A DNA stretch of 64,000 nucleotides from positions 248,001 to 312,000 of the forward strand of contig CAWELH010000005.1 in assembly GCA_963809925.1 (NCBI GenBank), given 5' to 3'. Position numbers and translations under genes: made by a program. Positions 26,413-35,804 of this stretch are shown here, piece after piece (within the stretch, counting starts at the first letter, position 1; every line of letters starts with the position of its first letter). The notes beneath the pieces were generated by a model that made no database searches, was not told where the DNA came from, and saw only the letters and a program-made list of their open reading frames with translations. The stretch is from DASQZK01 sp963809925 (GTDB taxonomy: Bacteria; Bacteroidota; Bacteroidia; Bacteroidales; GCA-2748055).

Positions 26413-29325
26413 ATGATAAAGTACATCGCTATTACACCCCTTTTCTGTTTCCTCCTGACTTCAGCTTTAATGGCTCAAAAAGTAAGCAATGAGGAAATCA
26501 GTCACAGGATAGAAAAATACAAGGCTGATTCACGGGGGCCATATAAGGAAATCCGATGGTATTGCAAGGATGGAAGTATTCTTCCTCCGAACGAAAGATG
26601 TCCTGAACCTGGTGGCATTCAGCGAGCACGCCATAAAGATGAGGTTACGAAACTGGCTGAGACAAATCATATCTACCTGGGACAGATCCTTGCTACGACA
26701 CCCTTCAATGATTTTTGGGATGACAGCAAATACAATTCGAGATTAAAACAATATCAGTTAGAAAAATACCTTCGTGCCACCGACAATGGCTGGATTTTAC
26801 GAAAAGCTCAATATTATAGAGGTGCGTATCAGGCAGAAGATGAAGAACAATGGGGCATTAATTTCTTCGACTGGTTACTGACGGATGATCAAAATCTTAC
26901 TAAACAATTTTTTCTTATACGTGAAGCAACAAGAGACATTCCACATAACGCTGACGATAACCTGAAACAAAACATCCGCCTGCTTTCAAGGGAAATCTCA
27001 GAGGTATATCCCCCTTTTCTTGACATACGGGTTAAAATTCATGGTCAACCGGAAGCATCCGATATTCAAAGGGTAAAAGATTTCAGGGAAAAGCATAAAT
27101 CCAGCATGCCAAGAGATGTACTGACCAAAATTGATGAGTTGATTAAAGATATGCAAAAACAATTCAGACCGTTTGATATTGGGTCAATTCGTGGATATGT
27201 CTCTGTTTTGCCTGGAAAATCATCAATAACCTCTGCGTTGACATCCTTCCAAAATGAATATAAAAGCACACAAAATCCGAAGGATAAAATTGGATTATTA
27301 TCCGGTATGCTTACTAATATCCGTTTGTCCGTAACATCTGTAAAATCACCAAAATCACGGCTTGCACTCCTGGATGTATCAGTAATACTGGAAGATTTAC
27401 TTTTTAAGGAAATGTCTGAGTACAAAGCCCCAAATATTGCGGAACAAGTTCGTACCATCTATAATCTTGGCTTGGCTGCTACCGGTTGCGGCTATCTCGA
27501 ATTTTGGGAGTGGGAGAAATTAAAGCCTCAGCTTACTACGAATTTAAATGATACCTTATCAGAAACTGAACTGGTCCGGGTTTTTGAATCGTGCCGGGAT
27601 ATTACAGAATGGGGTACCGGGATGTATATGGCTGTCTATGACGACATTGTTCAGCTTTATTCAGGCTTTGAACCATTGACCAATGGCTTTACAGATGAAA
27701 AGGTACGGTCTTCCCTCTTGCTGCAAATCGGAAATTCAGTGAATATTTTGGGCGAGGCTATTGCAACCTACCTGCCCGTTTCCAATAAAATTATGGACAT
27801 AAGCAATACCAGTGCTGCCAGGGGATTAAATCCCGGATTCACGAAGGGTGAACTTGTGGTACTGACAGGAAACACTGAGAATATGAGTTTCGATAAGAAT
27901 AAAATCTATGTATTCAATAAACCCCCGTCCGATATAAAACCCGTGGCAGGTATCGCAACGGTGAGTGAAGGAAATCCCGTATCGCACATACAATTACTGG
28001 CCCGCAACCTGGGTATTCCCAATGCGATTATCTCCCCGAAGATCCTCGAGGAACTCAATAAACACTCAGGTGAACGAGTATTCTATGCAGTTTCCTCTAA
28101 AGGGGTGATCATCATGAAACCGGAAGGTGAGATGACCAATGTGGAAACTGCATTGTTTGAAAAACGGGAGCGTGAAGATGTTAAGATTACCGTACCGACA
28201 GATAAGATCGATCTGGATCAGAAACAAATCCTGAACCTGAGAAATGTTAATGCCACGCTATCAGGCAAATTGTGTGGTCCAAAAGCAGCTAACCTGGGCC
28301 AGTTAAAGCAAATTTTTCCGGAAAATGTTGTTGAAGGATTTGTTATTCCCTTCGGTATTTTCAGGGAACATTTAGACCAGGCTATGCCCGGACAAAACAT
28401 GTCGTATTGGAAATATCTAAACCAGATATTTGAAAAGTCCGCGGCTATGAGAAATAAAGGAGCAGCAGACACTGAAATTGAGAAATTCATGCTATCGGAA
28501 TTGGCAACAGTTCATGAAGCTATAGAACAAATTAAACTGTCGGATGAATTTGTGAGTGACTTACGGACCATGTTTACATCAGTTCTTAAGAAAGATTTGG
28601 GAAGTATCCCTGTTTTCCTTCGAAGTGATACGAATATGGAAGATCTGAAAGAATTTACCGGGGCTGGTCTTAACCTGACTCTTTTTAATGTCGTTTCTGA
28701 ACAAGTTATTTTACAGGGTATCCGGGATGTCTGGGCTTCACCATATACCGAAAGAAGCTACAGGTGGAGACAAAGGTACCTGACAAATCCTGAAAATGTT
28801 TTCCCGTCCATACTTGTAATACCATCCGTTGATGTTGACTACTCAGGTGTTGTTGTTACAAAAGGTGTAGGAAAGGGTTCGGTGAACGATATTACCGTTG
28901 CTTTTAACCTGGGAGCCGGAGGAGCTGTTGACGGACAGGCAGCAGAATCATATCTTCTCAAAGATAATGGGGAAAATGTATTACTTTTCCCGGCCAGGGA
29001 ACCAGAATACAGGAAATTACCTTCAACCGGCGGCACGAAGACGAACTACACAACATTTGAGAAGCCCATTCTTAGTGAAGAAAACATGACGGAGTTAAGA
29101 GAATTCTCAAAAAAGGTCAGATCCGTCCTGCCGACGACTCCCGGAATTGAAACTCTGGGGCCTTTTGATAGTGAGCTGGGATTTAAGGATAATAAAATTT
29201 GGTTATTCCAGATCAGACCTTTTGTTGAAAATAAAAATGCCGCAGCCCAGAAGTATCTTGAAGATCTGAATCCAGACTTAAGTAATAGCAAGTTTATTAA
29301 TCTTAGAGACCCCATAAAAAAATGA
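26413..29325 (+). CDS. Exported dikinase-like protein: phospho-His domain followed by PPDK-type ATP-grasp (GWD-like order)
   Basis: A 970-residue protein with a signal peptide (MIKYIAITPLFCFLLTSALMAQ). Residues about 25-480 are helical and unrecognised. A PEP-utiliser mobile domain follows (GIATVSEGNPVSHIQLLAR, phospho-acceptor His about 525). Then comes a PPDK N-terminal ATP-binding domain (GPKAANLGQL about 618, VFLRSDTNMEDLKEFTGAG about 735, VDYSGVVVTKGVGKG, FQIRPF at the end). PEP synthase has the ATP domain before the His domain; the reverse order here is that of glucan water dikinases. No PEP/pyruvate barrel is present. An ATP-using dikinase outside the cytoplasm is unexpected. The stop overlaps the next ATG by ATGA. 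Confidence 0.8.
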   Translation: MIKYIAITPLFCFLLTSALMAQKVSNEEISHRIEKYKADSRGPYKEIRWYCKDGSILPPNERCPEPGGIQRARHKDEVTKLAETNHIYLGQILATTPFNDFWDDSKYNSRLKQYQLEKYLRATDNGWILRKAQYYRGAYQAEDEEQWGINFFDWLLTDDQNLTKQFFLIREATRDIPHNADDNLKQNIRLLSREISEVYPPFLDIRVKIHGQPEASDIQRVKDFREKHKSSMPRDVLTKIDELIKDMQKQFRPFDIGSIRGYVSVLPGKSSITSALTSFQNEYKSTQNPKDKIGLLSGMLTNIRLSVTSVKSPKSRLALLDVSVILEDLLFKEMSEYKAPNIAEQVRTIYNLGLAATGCGYLEFWEWEKLKPQLTTNLNDTLSETELVRVFESCRDITEWGTGMYMAVYDDIVQLYSGFEPLTNGFTDEKVRSSLLLQIGNSVNILGEAIATYLPVSNKIMDISNTSAARGLNPGFTKGELVVLTGNTENMSFDKNKIYVFNKPPSDIKPVAGIATVSEGNPVSHIQLLARNLGIPNAIISPKILEELNKHSGERVFYAVSSKGVIIMKPEGEMTNVETALFEKREREDVKITVPTDKIDLDQKQILNLRNVNATLSGKLCGPKAANLGQLKQIFPENVVEGFVIPFGIFREHLDQAMPGQNMSYWKYLNQIFEKSAAMRNKGAADTEIEKFMLSELATVHEAIEQIKLSDEFVSDLRTMFTSVLKKDLGSIPVFLRSDTNMEDLKEFTGAGLNLTLFNVVSEQVILQGIRDVWASPYTERSYRWRQRYLTNPENVFPSILVIPSVDVDYSGVVVTKGVGKGSVNDITVAFNLGAGGAVDGQAAESYLLKDNGENVLLFPAREPEYRKLPSTGGTKTNYTTFEKPILSEENMTELREFSKKVRSVLPTTPGIETLGPFDSELGFKDNKIWLFQIRPFVENKNAAAQKYLEDLNPDLSNSKFINLRDPIKK

Positions 29326-30572
29326 AAACAATCTTCGCAATTATTGCAATACTGTTTTTATGCAGCCCGGTTTATTCATATCCTATTGATGGTTACGAAT
29401 TAACAGGCATAAGGAGGTTATTGTATCTGGAAATGGTACAAAGAGGTGAACTTAAAGGAACTTTACCTAAGGATGGAGCCTTACTCAGCATAAATGATAT
29501 AAAACTTAATCTGACCGGAAGGCGTGGTGATAGTTTGATCAGTCTTCCGGCGGCCAACGAAAAACTTCAAAAATCGATCGACGCATTGTTCCCGATCCTT
29601 GACGAGAGCTACTCCATAGCTGTTCTGGATATAACACCCGGCCGCCCTTTACGATATGCAAAAAGGAAGGAAAAGATGGGGTATCAGCCGGGCAGCGTAG
29701 CCAAGTTAATTGTTGTCGCTGCCTTATTCCACGAACTTCAACAGATTTATCCGGACTCATTTGAAAAACGTCAGGAATTACTAAAAACAAAGTATGTGCA
29801 TGGTGGTAAGTGGGTAAATTACGATGAGCATACAATTCCGGCATTCAATCCGGAAACGAAACAATTAAAAAGAAGGGTGGCGGTAGAGAGCGATTTATTT
29901 AATCTGTATGAATGGGCTGACCATATGATCTCAGCGAGCAATAACGGTGCGGCAAGTGTCGTCTGGAGGGAAGTTCTTCTTATGCATGTTTTTGGAAAGG
30001 ATTATCCTGCCTTAACGGAAGAAAAAGCAAACGAATATTTTAGTCAAACCCCAAGGGCAACCCTGATGCAGCTTTCTGTTGATGTCATAAATACACCAAT
30101 TCGAAATGCAGGCATCGATGAAAAAGAACTCAGGCTGGGAAGTTTTTTTACCCGGGGTGCCAAAGCAATAATACCCGGTTCAGGTGGCAGCGTTGGCACT
30201 CCGATCGGCTTTATGAAATACCTGGTTTTGATTGAAAGAGGTAAAATGGTGGATGAAAAATCGAGTCTTGAAATTAAACGGCTTATGTACTCTACATCAA
30301 CCCGGATACGTTATGCTTCTTCACCCCAGTTAAATTCAGCTGCAGTATATTTTAAATCGGGCAGTCTTTATGAATGCCAGCCTGAACCAGGTTACGTGTG
30401 TAATAAATACATGGGGAATAAGAATAACTTTATGAATTCGGTTATCATCGTTGAGCATAAAGACGGAACTATTTATCTTGTCGCCCTGATGTCAAATGTG
30501 TTGAAGAAAAATTCAGCAGTTGACCATAACGCACTGGCTTCAAAAATCGACAGGGTAATCAGGCAACCATAA
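29322..30572 (+). CDS. Exported SxxK serine hydrolase, class A beta-lactamase-like
   Basis: A 416-residue protein with a signal peptide (MKTIFAIIAILFLCSPVYSY). The class A beta-lactamase/transpeptidase motifs are in place: SxxK in QPGSVAKLIVV (Ser about 125, Lys about 128), SxN in SASNNGAA (Ser about 206) and KSG in YFKSGSLYEC (about 347). The beta-lactamase Glu166 loop is not evident, so a transpeptidase, carboxypeptidase or esterase activity is as likely as lactamase activity. It is translationally coupled (ATGA) to the exported dikinase, so the two should act together in the periplasm. Confidence 0.8.
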   Translation: MKTIFAIIAILFLCSPVYSYPIDGYELTGIRRLLYLEMVQRGELKGTLPKDGALLSINDIKLNLTGRRGDSLISLPAANEKLQKSIDALFPILDESYSIAVLDITPGRPLRYAKRKEKMGYQPGSVAKLIVVAALFHELQQIYPDSFEKRQELLKTKYVHGGKWVNYDEHTIPAFNPETKQLKRRVAVESDLFNLYEWADHMISASNNGAASVVWREVLLMHVFGKDYPALTEEKANEYFSQTPRATLMQLSVDVINTPIRNAGIDEKELRLGSFFTRGAKAIIPGSGGSVGTPIGFMKYLVLIERGKMVDEKSSLEIKRLMYSTSTRIRYASSPQLNSAAVYFKSGSLYECQPEPGYVCNKYMGNKNNFMNSVIIVEHKDGTIYLVALMSNVLKKNSAVDHNALASKIDRVIRQP

Positions 30573-30725
30573 ATCAACCTACCCTGTTTTACACCTGGAA
30601 TTTCAAAAATAACATTGAGAAGAATACCTTCACATTAAATATTGAATCTATTCATTTATTTGTGTGCAAGCTGTTTCACGATAAAAAATATCAGACTATG
30701 AGAATTGATTTAATAAAATAATTTA

Positions 30726-30878
30726 AGAAAACTAATCGCTGCAATCAATATGACACTTGATGGGTTTTGCTACCATACAGCCATGATTGCAGATGCGGAA
30801 ACACATCAGCATTATACATGGCACGTGGCTGATACACCATCAGAACGGCTACCTTTATGCGGTACATTGATAGCATAG
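30726..30878 (+). pseudogene. N-terminal remnant of a dihydrofolate reductase / RibD-like gene
   Basis: The frame reads RKLIAAINMTLDGFCYHTAM followed by IADAETHQHYT and then degenerates to TAG at 30876-30878. The segment KLIAAINMTLDGFCDHT-like is the characteristic start of the RibD C-terminal-type dihydrofolate reductase family. No start codon and no downstream part of the domain are present, so only the first quarter of a gene survives here. Confidence 0.65.
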
Positions 30879-30962
30879 CGTTTGGAATTGAAATTGTCCC
30901 CGGGAAGCCGTTGAGTTGATAAACAGGACGGTATCGGAGTTAAACAATGTCTTACTTATTCT

Positions 30963-33827
30963 TCAGGTGATATTCCCTGACATTGCCGTCACTGATCTCT
31001 GGGCAAAGGAACTTACTCTTTTATCCGGGTGATTGATAAATTTATTTGCCAGGGGTAAGTATTTCCTGTCTTTTAAAACAGTCAGCAGGTATAAAACAGC
31101 CATTTTCACTTTTATATCTTTACCATCCAGAAGCATAGAGAAACACTCCCACTGACTCATGATCTTTATTTTAAGTTCCTTCAAAACTTCCAACGTAATG
31201 GTTTCAGAAAGAGATGTTTCAATTAAGGGTATGATAATTTTTTTCAGGTTTGCATCCAGCATATTATCCAGAAATTCAATGGCATTGGCTCTCATTTCTG
31301 TCTTGTCGCTTTTTATCTCACGGTAAATTGTTTCAATTTCTTCCGGAGGATATTTAAGGCCCAGGAATTTGAATATGTGCTCCAAATTTTCATCGAGCCG
31401 CCTTTCCAGTAGTTTAATTAGACTTTTTACGGCATCAGAAATTTCATTTTCTCCTTTTGCAGCCTGCTGGTCCATAATTCCCTGCTGTACATATAATGCC
31501 GATAAAGTATTCATGAACAGTTTGGCTTCATCAAAGATATTGCGGATAATCCTTTTTTTGTAAAATACGAGATGTGGAAATTTAGTTTTTAGCCTGGCTA
31601 AAGCCTGAATTGAATCATTCCTGGTATTAATATCGTTAAATTCAAGCAACTCAAAAAGAAAATCAATACCATTTTGTGTCCCAATATTTTCAATGATTTG
31701 CGGTATACCCCGCACTATTTCGGTCTCAAAATTATTCTCAAGGACCTGGTCTCTTAGATGACTAATGATCCTGAAACCATAATTTGAAATGGAAAGAACT
31801 GCATATCGTTTTAAATCCTCATTTGTCAGAAACGAAATAAGCTCAGGTATAAATACCATATCCAATGTCGAACCTGCGGAGCTTATTGCCACTTTTTGAG
31901 TTTCAGGATCAGATGCTTTGAAACAATCAGAAATGAAAGGATAAAACTCAGACTGGCCAGCTGCGCCTATTATCCTTAACAAACTGCGTTTCCTGAAGTC
32001 ATGGTCTTCACCTGCCTGTAATTTTTCAATTTCAACTATTTTGTTTTTGATAATTTCAGAGAAGCCGACATTCATTTTTAATTCGGGATTATCCCTTGTT
32101 TCATTTGCAAAGGCAAGCATCGCGGAATGGGAGATGGCGTCGTCTGTGGATGACAGAAATTTCTTTATCAAATCAGGCCTGCCTTCCTCGGCATGCTCAA
32201 TTAAATACTCAATGGCTGCCACTTTAGTATTGAAGTCATGGGAATGAATGAGCCTGACAATTGAGGAGGAAAGATTTTCAGATTTATAATAATACAACTT
32301 CCGGATCGCCTCAGATACTACAGAATCCGAACTGTGTTTTAATAGTTTTTTCAGACTTCCGAATAACTTCTCATGCTGTAAATCATCCGTATTTTTCAGA
32401 ATATATAAAATTTGTTTTTCCGTTCCATTTTCCAGTACTTTTATCAGCCCGTCATACACCGAAGCTTTACTTAAATCCAGAATGGCATCTTTGTTTTTTA
32501 CCGGATTTTTTGTGAGATTTAATTTTAACTTGAACAGGGAAATATATTCCGCTCTCACTTTTATTACAAAACGCAGCCAAACTACGATTAGCAAAACGAT
32601 CAGAATGCTGATAAACCGTACGGGTATATTCAAGGCATTAATGAAAGTTATCAGCAGAATACCACTAAAACCAGTAGCAAAGCTATCTACAAATACATCG
32701 ATGAATGTTTTCGCCTGCTTTTTGGTCTCTGCCGGAATAGGCAGGGCGAGTAACTCAATGGCAGATTTATTTACCGATTGTTTCAAGCTTCCGTCACTTG
32801 CCTTAATAAGAATGGCCGACCATACCGCCGGAGAAATTAAGATAGCAATGGCTCCGATAAGAATCCCTGCCGGAAGAAAAAACAAGGATATGCCGACACC
32901 ATACATACCCACAACCTTTCGGGTAATAAAAAGCTGAATGAGTAACGACAAGATGTTAAAGTTCGAATACCAGAAACCAAAAAATGAGGTAAGCTCGTCT
33001 TCGTTGGTAATTTTTTGTGATGATATAGCACTGAACTGATAATCGACAAGTTTGGCCACCAACACACTGATGGCTGTGATCAATGCCAGATATGTCAGAT
33101 GTTTTGAGTTGATAATTAAGCGGTATGGGCGTTCCGGTATTTTCCCCATTCTCTGCTTCCTTTTAAATACCGAATTGGCTATTGTTTCATTGCTGTTCCA
33201 TACGCGTTTTGTGAGCGGGATACAAATAAACAAAAACAGGGCACCAATAAACAAGAGGTTTTCACTACCCACAAACGGGGCGATCAATGAAGTAAGATAA
33301 CCCCCGAAAATACCTCCGGCAATAGCTGCCCCGCCGATTAAGCTGAACAAACGTTTTGCTTCCCTCGCATTAAAAATAATGTTTGCCAATATCCAGAATT
33401 GCGATGTTGCCAGCACCCCAAAAACGGCTACCCACGCATAGAAAATGTACAATATCCATTTATCAATGAAATTAAGTTTGAGTAATATGGTGAAGATACT
33501 GATGGATATTACAGAAAAAAGAAGCGTAGAATGAATGATCTTGTTTAACGGGATTCGGTTTAACAGTCTGGAATAGAATGAGGTAATAATCGCTGCCGCT
33601 ACCGCAACCAGGATAAAAGCCAATGGGAGTTTCTTAATTCCGACAACCGATAAAAACAGGGAAGTAACTGTTGGTTTGATAATTAAAAGGGTAGAAAGTA
33701 GAAAAAATATATTAATCTGCATTAATAGTACCCTTTTCATCTCCCCTTTTCGAATATCAAAAAGCCTTAAGTAGAGGCTTTGCAAAAAATTATTGATTTT
33801 GATATCATTTACAGCGTCAGGAATCAT
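30963..33827 (-). CDS. Nucleotide translocase-like (NTT/Npt, ADP/ATP carrier family) membrane protein with HEAT-repeat tail
   Basis: A 954-residue protein. Residues about 25-430 contain some 11-12 membrane segments with the hallmarks of the bacterial ATP/ADP translocase family: RKGEMKRVLLMQINIFFLLSTLLIIKP at the first segment, FYAWVAVFGVLATSQFWILANIIFNAREAKRLFSLIG and GIFGGYLTS. Residues about 440-954 are soluble HEAT repeats (VVSEAIRKLYYYKSE, TKVAAIEYLIEHAEE, RVSSFAQRSVTAMSG). Some Npt-like proteins import or exchange nucleotides, but for free-living bacteria the substrate is unproven. The gene starts 3 bases after the SxxK lipoprotein gene on the same strand, so the two form an operon that converges on the dikinase operon. 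Confidence 0.8.
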   Translation of the reverse strand: MIPDAVNDIKINNFLQSLYLRLFDIRKGEMKRVLLMQINIFFLLSTLLIIKPTVTSLFLSVVGIKKLPLAFILVAVAAAIITSFYSRLLNRIPLNKIIHSTLLFSVISISIFTILLKLNFIDKWILYIFYAWVAVFGVLATSQFWILANIIFNAREAKRLFSLIGGAAIAGGIFGGYLTSLIAPFVGSENLLFIGALFLFICIPLTKRVWNSNETIANSVFKRKQRMGKIPERPYRLIINSKHLTYLALITAISVLVAKLVDYQFSAISSQKITNEDELTSFFGFWYSNFNILSLLIQLFITRKVVGMYGVGISLFFLPAGILIGAIAILISPAVWSAILIKASDGSLKQSVNKSAIELLALPIPAETKKQAKTFIDVFVDSFATGFSGILLITFINALNIPVRFISILIVLLIVVWLRFVIKVRAEYISLFKLKLNLTKNPVKNKDAILDLSKASVYDGLIKVLENGTEKQILYILKNTDDLQHEKLFGSLKKLLKHSSDSVVSEAIRKLYYYKSENLSSSIVRLIHSHDFNTKVAAIEYLIEHAEEGRPDLIKKFLSSTDDAISHSAMLAFANETRDNPELKMNVGFSEIIKNKIVEIEKLQAGEDHDFRKRSLLRIIGAAGQSEFYPFISDCFKASDPETQKVAISSAGSTLDMVFIPELISFLTNEDLKRYAVLSISNYGFRIISHLRDQVLENNFETEIVRGIPQIIENIGTQNGIDFLFELLEFNDINTRNDSIQALARLKTKFPHLVFYKKRIIRNIFDEAKLFMNTLSALYVQQGIMDQQAAKGENEISDAVKSLIKLLERRLDENLEHIFKFLGLKYPPEEIETIYREIKSDKTEMRANAIEFLDNMLDANLKKIIIPLIETSLSETITLEVLKELKIKIMSQWECFSMLLDGKDIKVKMAVLYLLTVLKDRKYLPLANKFINHPDKRVSSFAQRSVTAMSGNIT

Positions 33828-33830
33828 CGT

Positions 33831-34757
33831 CTATCTAAGCATATTATCAATAACTATGACCATATCTCTTAAAATTTTTTCGCCCTCGGCATCATCGATC
33901 AGGGCAACAAGAATATATCTTCTCTCCGGTCCCCATACAAGTACTGAATCGGAATGGTATGTCCTCCACGTGCCTGATTTTCGGTATAAATGAGCATTCG
34001 GTGCGATTTGTCTCAATGAATTCACAAACTTATGATTTAACTCAGGATTGTCCATATAAGAAAGCATTTCCCCTGAGCGTTCCGGGCTTACCAGCTTACC
34101 GTAAGCCATGAGGTAATAAAACCTGCATACCTGGGTAACGGTTGCACCATGACTAATTCCCCTCAGGGGATCCGGATGTCTTTCCTCTGTTTTCGCATAG
34201 CGTTTTCCTACCCATAAGCCACCTCCAAAATCTTCATCATACAGAGCATAATCAGGGTCTTCAAGCACACTTTCAATTTTATCAAAGCCAAGCAGATCTA
34301 TTAATTCAGTAGCAGCAGCGTTACTCGATTTACTAATCATCTGCCGCATTTTAAAGCGAATCTCCGGTGTATCCGCCAATTCACCTTTCTCAATGGCATC
34401 CATAGCAGCAAGTAAAATTCCGATTTTTGGCAGACTTGCGGCATACATCATTACATCGCCGTTTACCCTTGCATACTTTACATCATAGGGATCGCTCAAG
34501 TCAACCACGCCAACAGCCATTCTATTCTGTGAGATTAAGCGCTTCCATTTTGCATTTTTAGAAATTACCTCCTGCAACTTTGACTGCATTTCTGTATCGA
34601 GGAGATTTCTGAGAGGTGTGAGCGAATCATTTTGTATTTCCAATGGCAGCGAAGGTATGGACTGAATTTGGGTTTCAATGGTTATTGGATTCTGAGCCTG
34701 TTGTTCACAAGAAATAAGAGCAAGCAGCGTATATGCTATTAGTAATTTTGTCATCAT
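33831..34757 (-). CDS. SxxK serine hydrolase lipoprotein, class A beta-lactamase-like
   Basis: A 308-residue protein with a lipoprotein signal ending LLALISC (Cys 17). The motifs are YAASLPKIGIL (Ser about 108, Lys about 111), SKSSNAAATEL (SxN about 144-146) and YRKSGTW (about 260). GGGLWVGKRYAK lies where the omega loop would be, and no Glu166-type residue is obvious. It is probably a periplasmic or outer-membrane-attached transpeptidase-like or esterase-like protein. It leads the operon with the nucleotide translocase-like gene. Start is ATG ATG; the second ATG is equally good. A functionally similar gene sits in the convergent operon (29322-30572). Confidence 0.8.
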   Translation of the reverse strand: MMTKLLIAYTLLALISCEQQAQNPITIETQIQSIPSLPLEIQNDSLTPLRNLLDTEMQSKLQEVISKNAKWKRLISQNRMAVGVVDLSDPYDVKYARVNGDVMMYAASLPKIGILLAAMDAIEKGELADTPEIRFKMRQMISKSSNAAATELIDLLGFDKIESVLEDPDYALYDEDFGGGLWVGKRYAKTEERHPDPLRGISHGATVTQVCRFYYLMAYGKLVSPERSGEMLSYMDNPELNHKFVNSLRQIAPNAHLYRKSGTWRTYHSDSVLVWGPERRYILVALIDDAEGEKILRDMVIVIDNMLR

Positions 34758-35243
34758 GTCCTTTACTATAAGTTGTATTATTTCCGAAAGCTGAAAATAA
34801 ATTGCATCATGCAGTTTTCACCGCGATAAAATTACTACTATTAAAACGAATTCTTTCATTGATTTCCTTTCTCATCTTTAAAGATTGAGATAATCAAAAT
34901 TCATCGACGGAAAGCCAAACCTATATATTTCAAATTTCCTCTGTTTTCCTCAGTTTTGAAGCCCTGTCAATGTAGAAACCTAATTCCGGAGGTTATAATA
35001 AATATTCAAATAAAGCTCAGGGCTTCTAATGTTCTGGTAGAATAAAACCCTCGTGTTTGTGAAATTTTTCTGAGTAAAAAATGCTCTTTTCATTTTTTAC
35101 CGTAAACCAGTGATTTTATTTCTAAAAAAATCCACCCATCTGTCAGGTTTCGAAAAGTCGTACGACTACTTCACTGATTTCACACTTCCGGCTGAATTAA
35201 GAACCGGAATATTGAAGAATATTTTTAACTAAAAACTTTTATC
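34758..35243. other. Divergent AT-rich spacer
   Basis: This region lies between the divergent SxxK lipoprotein (minus) and DUF302 (plus) genes. Nothing protein-like, and no repeat, was recognised. Promoters for both directions must lie here. Confidence 0.4.
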
Positions 35244-35720
35244 ATGAAAAGAAGAAAAAATAAGCTCGTCGCATTTTTACTTGCAACATTGCTTTTTACA
35301 GTATTTTCAGGTCTGACAGGTACTTTGGATGCTCAATCAATCAAACCTGTTATCATTCAATCTTCCAAAAATTTCAATGAGACCATCAGCACAATTAAGA
35401 AGTCAGTTTCCGACGGCGGATTAATGGTTTTATCGGAACTCAACCAAGGAAATATCCTTTCCATGACAGGCTTAAAAATAAATGCTCATTCATTTTTTAT
35501 TGGAAATCCGAATGTCGGGAAAGAGGCATTTTCGGCAGATCCTTCTGTAGGACTGGTAATCCCGATAAGGGTAAATGTGTATGAAGAAAATGGCAAAACC
35601 TATGTCAACTATTTTAAACCATCCGACATGTTTTCTTCATTTCAGTCTGAAAAGGTGAAAATGATAGGTCAAAAACTCGACGGAAAGCTTGAAATGATGA
35701 TGAAAATGCTATCCATGTAA
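35244..35720 (+). CDS. Exported DUF302 family protein
   Basis: A 158-residue protein with an N-terminal signal (KLVAFLLATLLFTVFSGLTGTLDAQ). The mature part shows the DUF302 pattern: NFNETISTIKKSVSDGGLMVLSELNQGN, then FFIGNPNVGKEAFSADPSVGLVIPIRVNVYEENGKTYVNYFKPSDMF. DUF302 domains form a small alpha/beta fold of unknown function found in periplasmic proteins. A strong terminator directly follows, so the gene is likely monocistronic. Confidence 0.85.
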   Translation: MKRRKNKLVAFLLATLLFTVFSGLTGTLDAQSIKPVIIQSSKNFNETISTIKKSVSDGGLMVLSELNQGNILSMTGLKINAHSFFIGNPNVGKEAFSADPSVGLVIPIRVNVYEENGKTYVNYFKPSDMFSSFQSEKVKMIGQKLDGKLEMMMKMLSM

Positions 35721-35724
35721 AGAC

Positions 35725-35765
35725 AAAGCCGGACCGGATTAAATTGTTGTTTCCGGTCCGGCTTT
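35725..35765 (+). terminator. Rho-independent terminator after DUF302 gene
   Basis: The arms AAAGCCGGACCGGA (35725-35738) and TCCGGTCCGGCTTT (35752-35765) are perfectly complementary over 14 bases with a 13-base loop. The stem ends in A/T pairs that supply the U-tract. Confidence 0.9.
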
Positions 35766-35804
35766 ATCAGTTATAAAAATTATCATTACATAAAAAATTT
35801 CATC

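Noticed and set aside
29322..34757. Beta-lactam resistance genes
   Set aside because: Both proteins have SxxK, SxN and KSG motifs, but the Glu166-type omega loop is not evident and the operon partners point to another role; resistance cannot be claimed.
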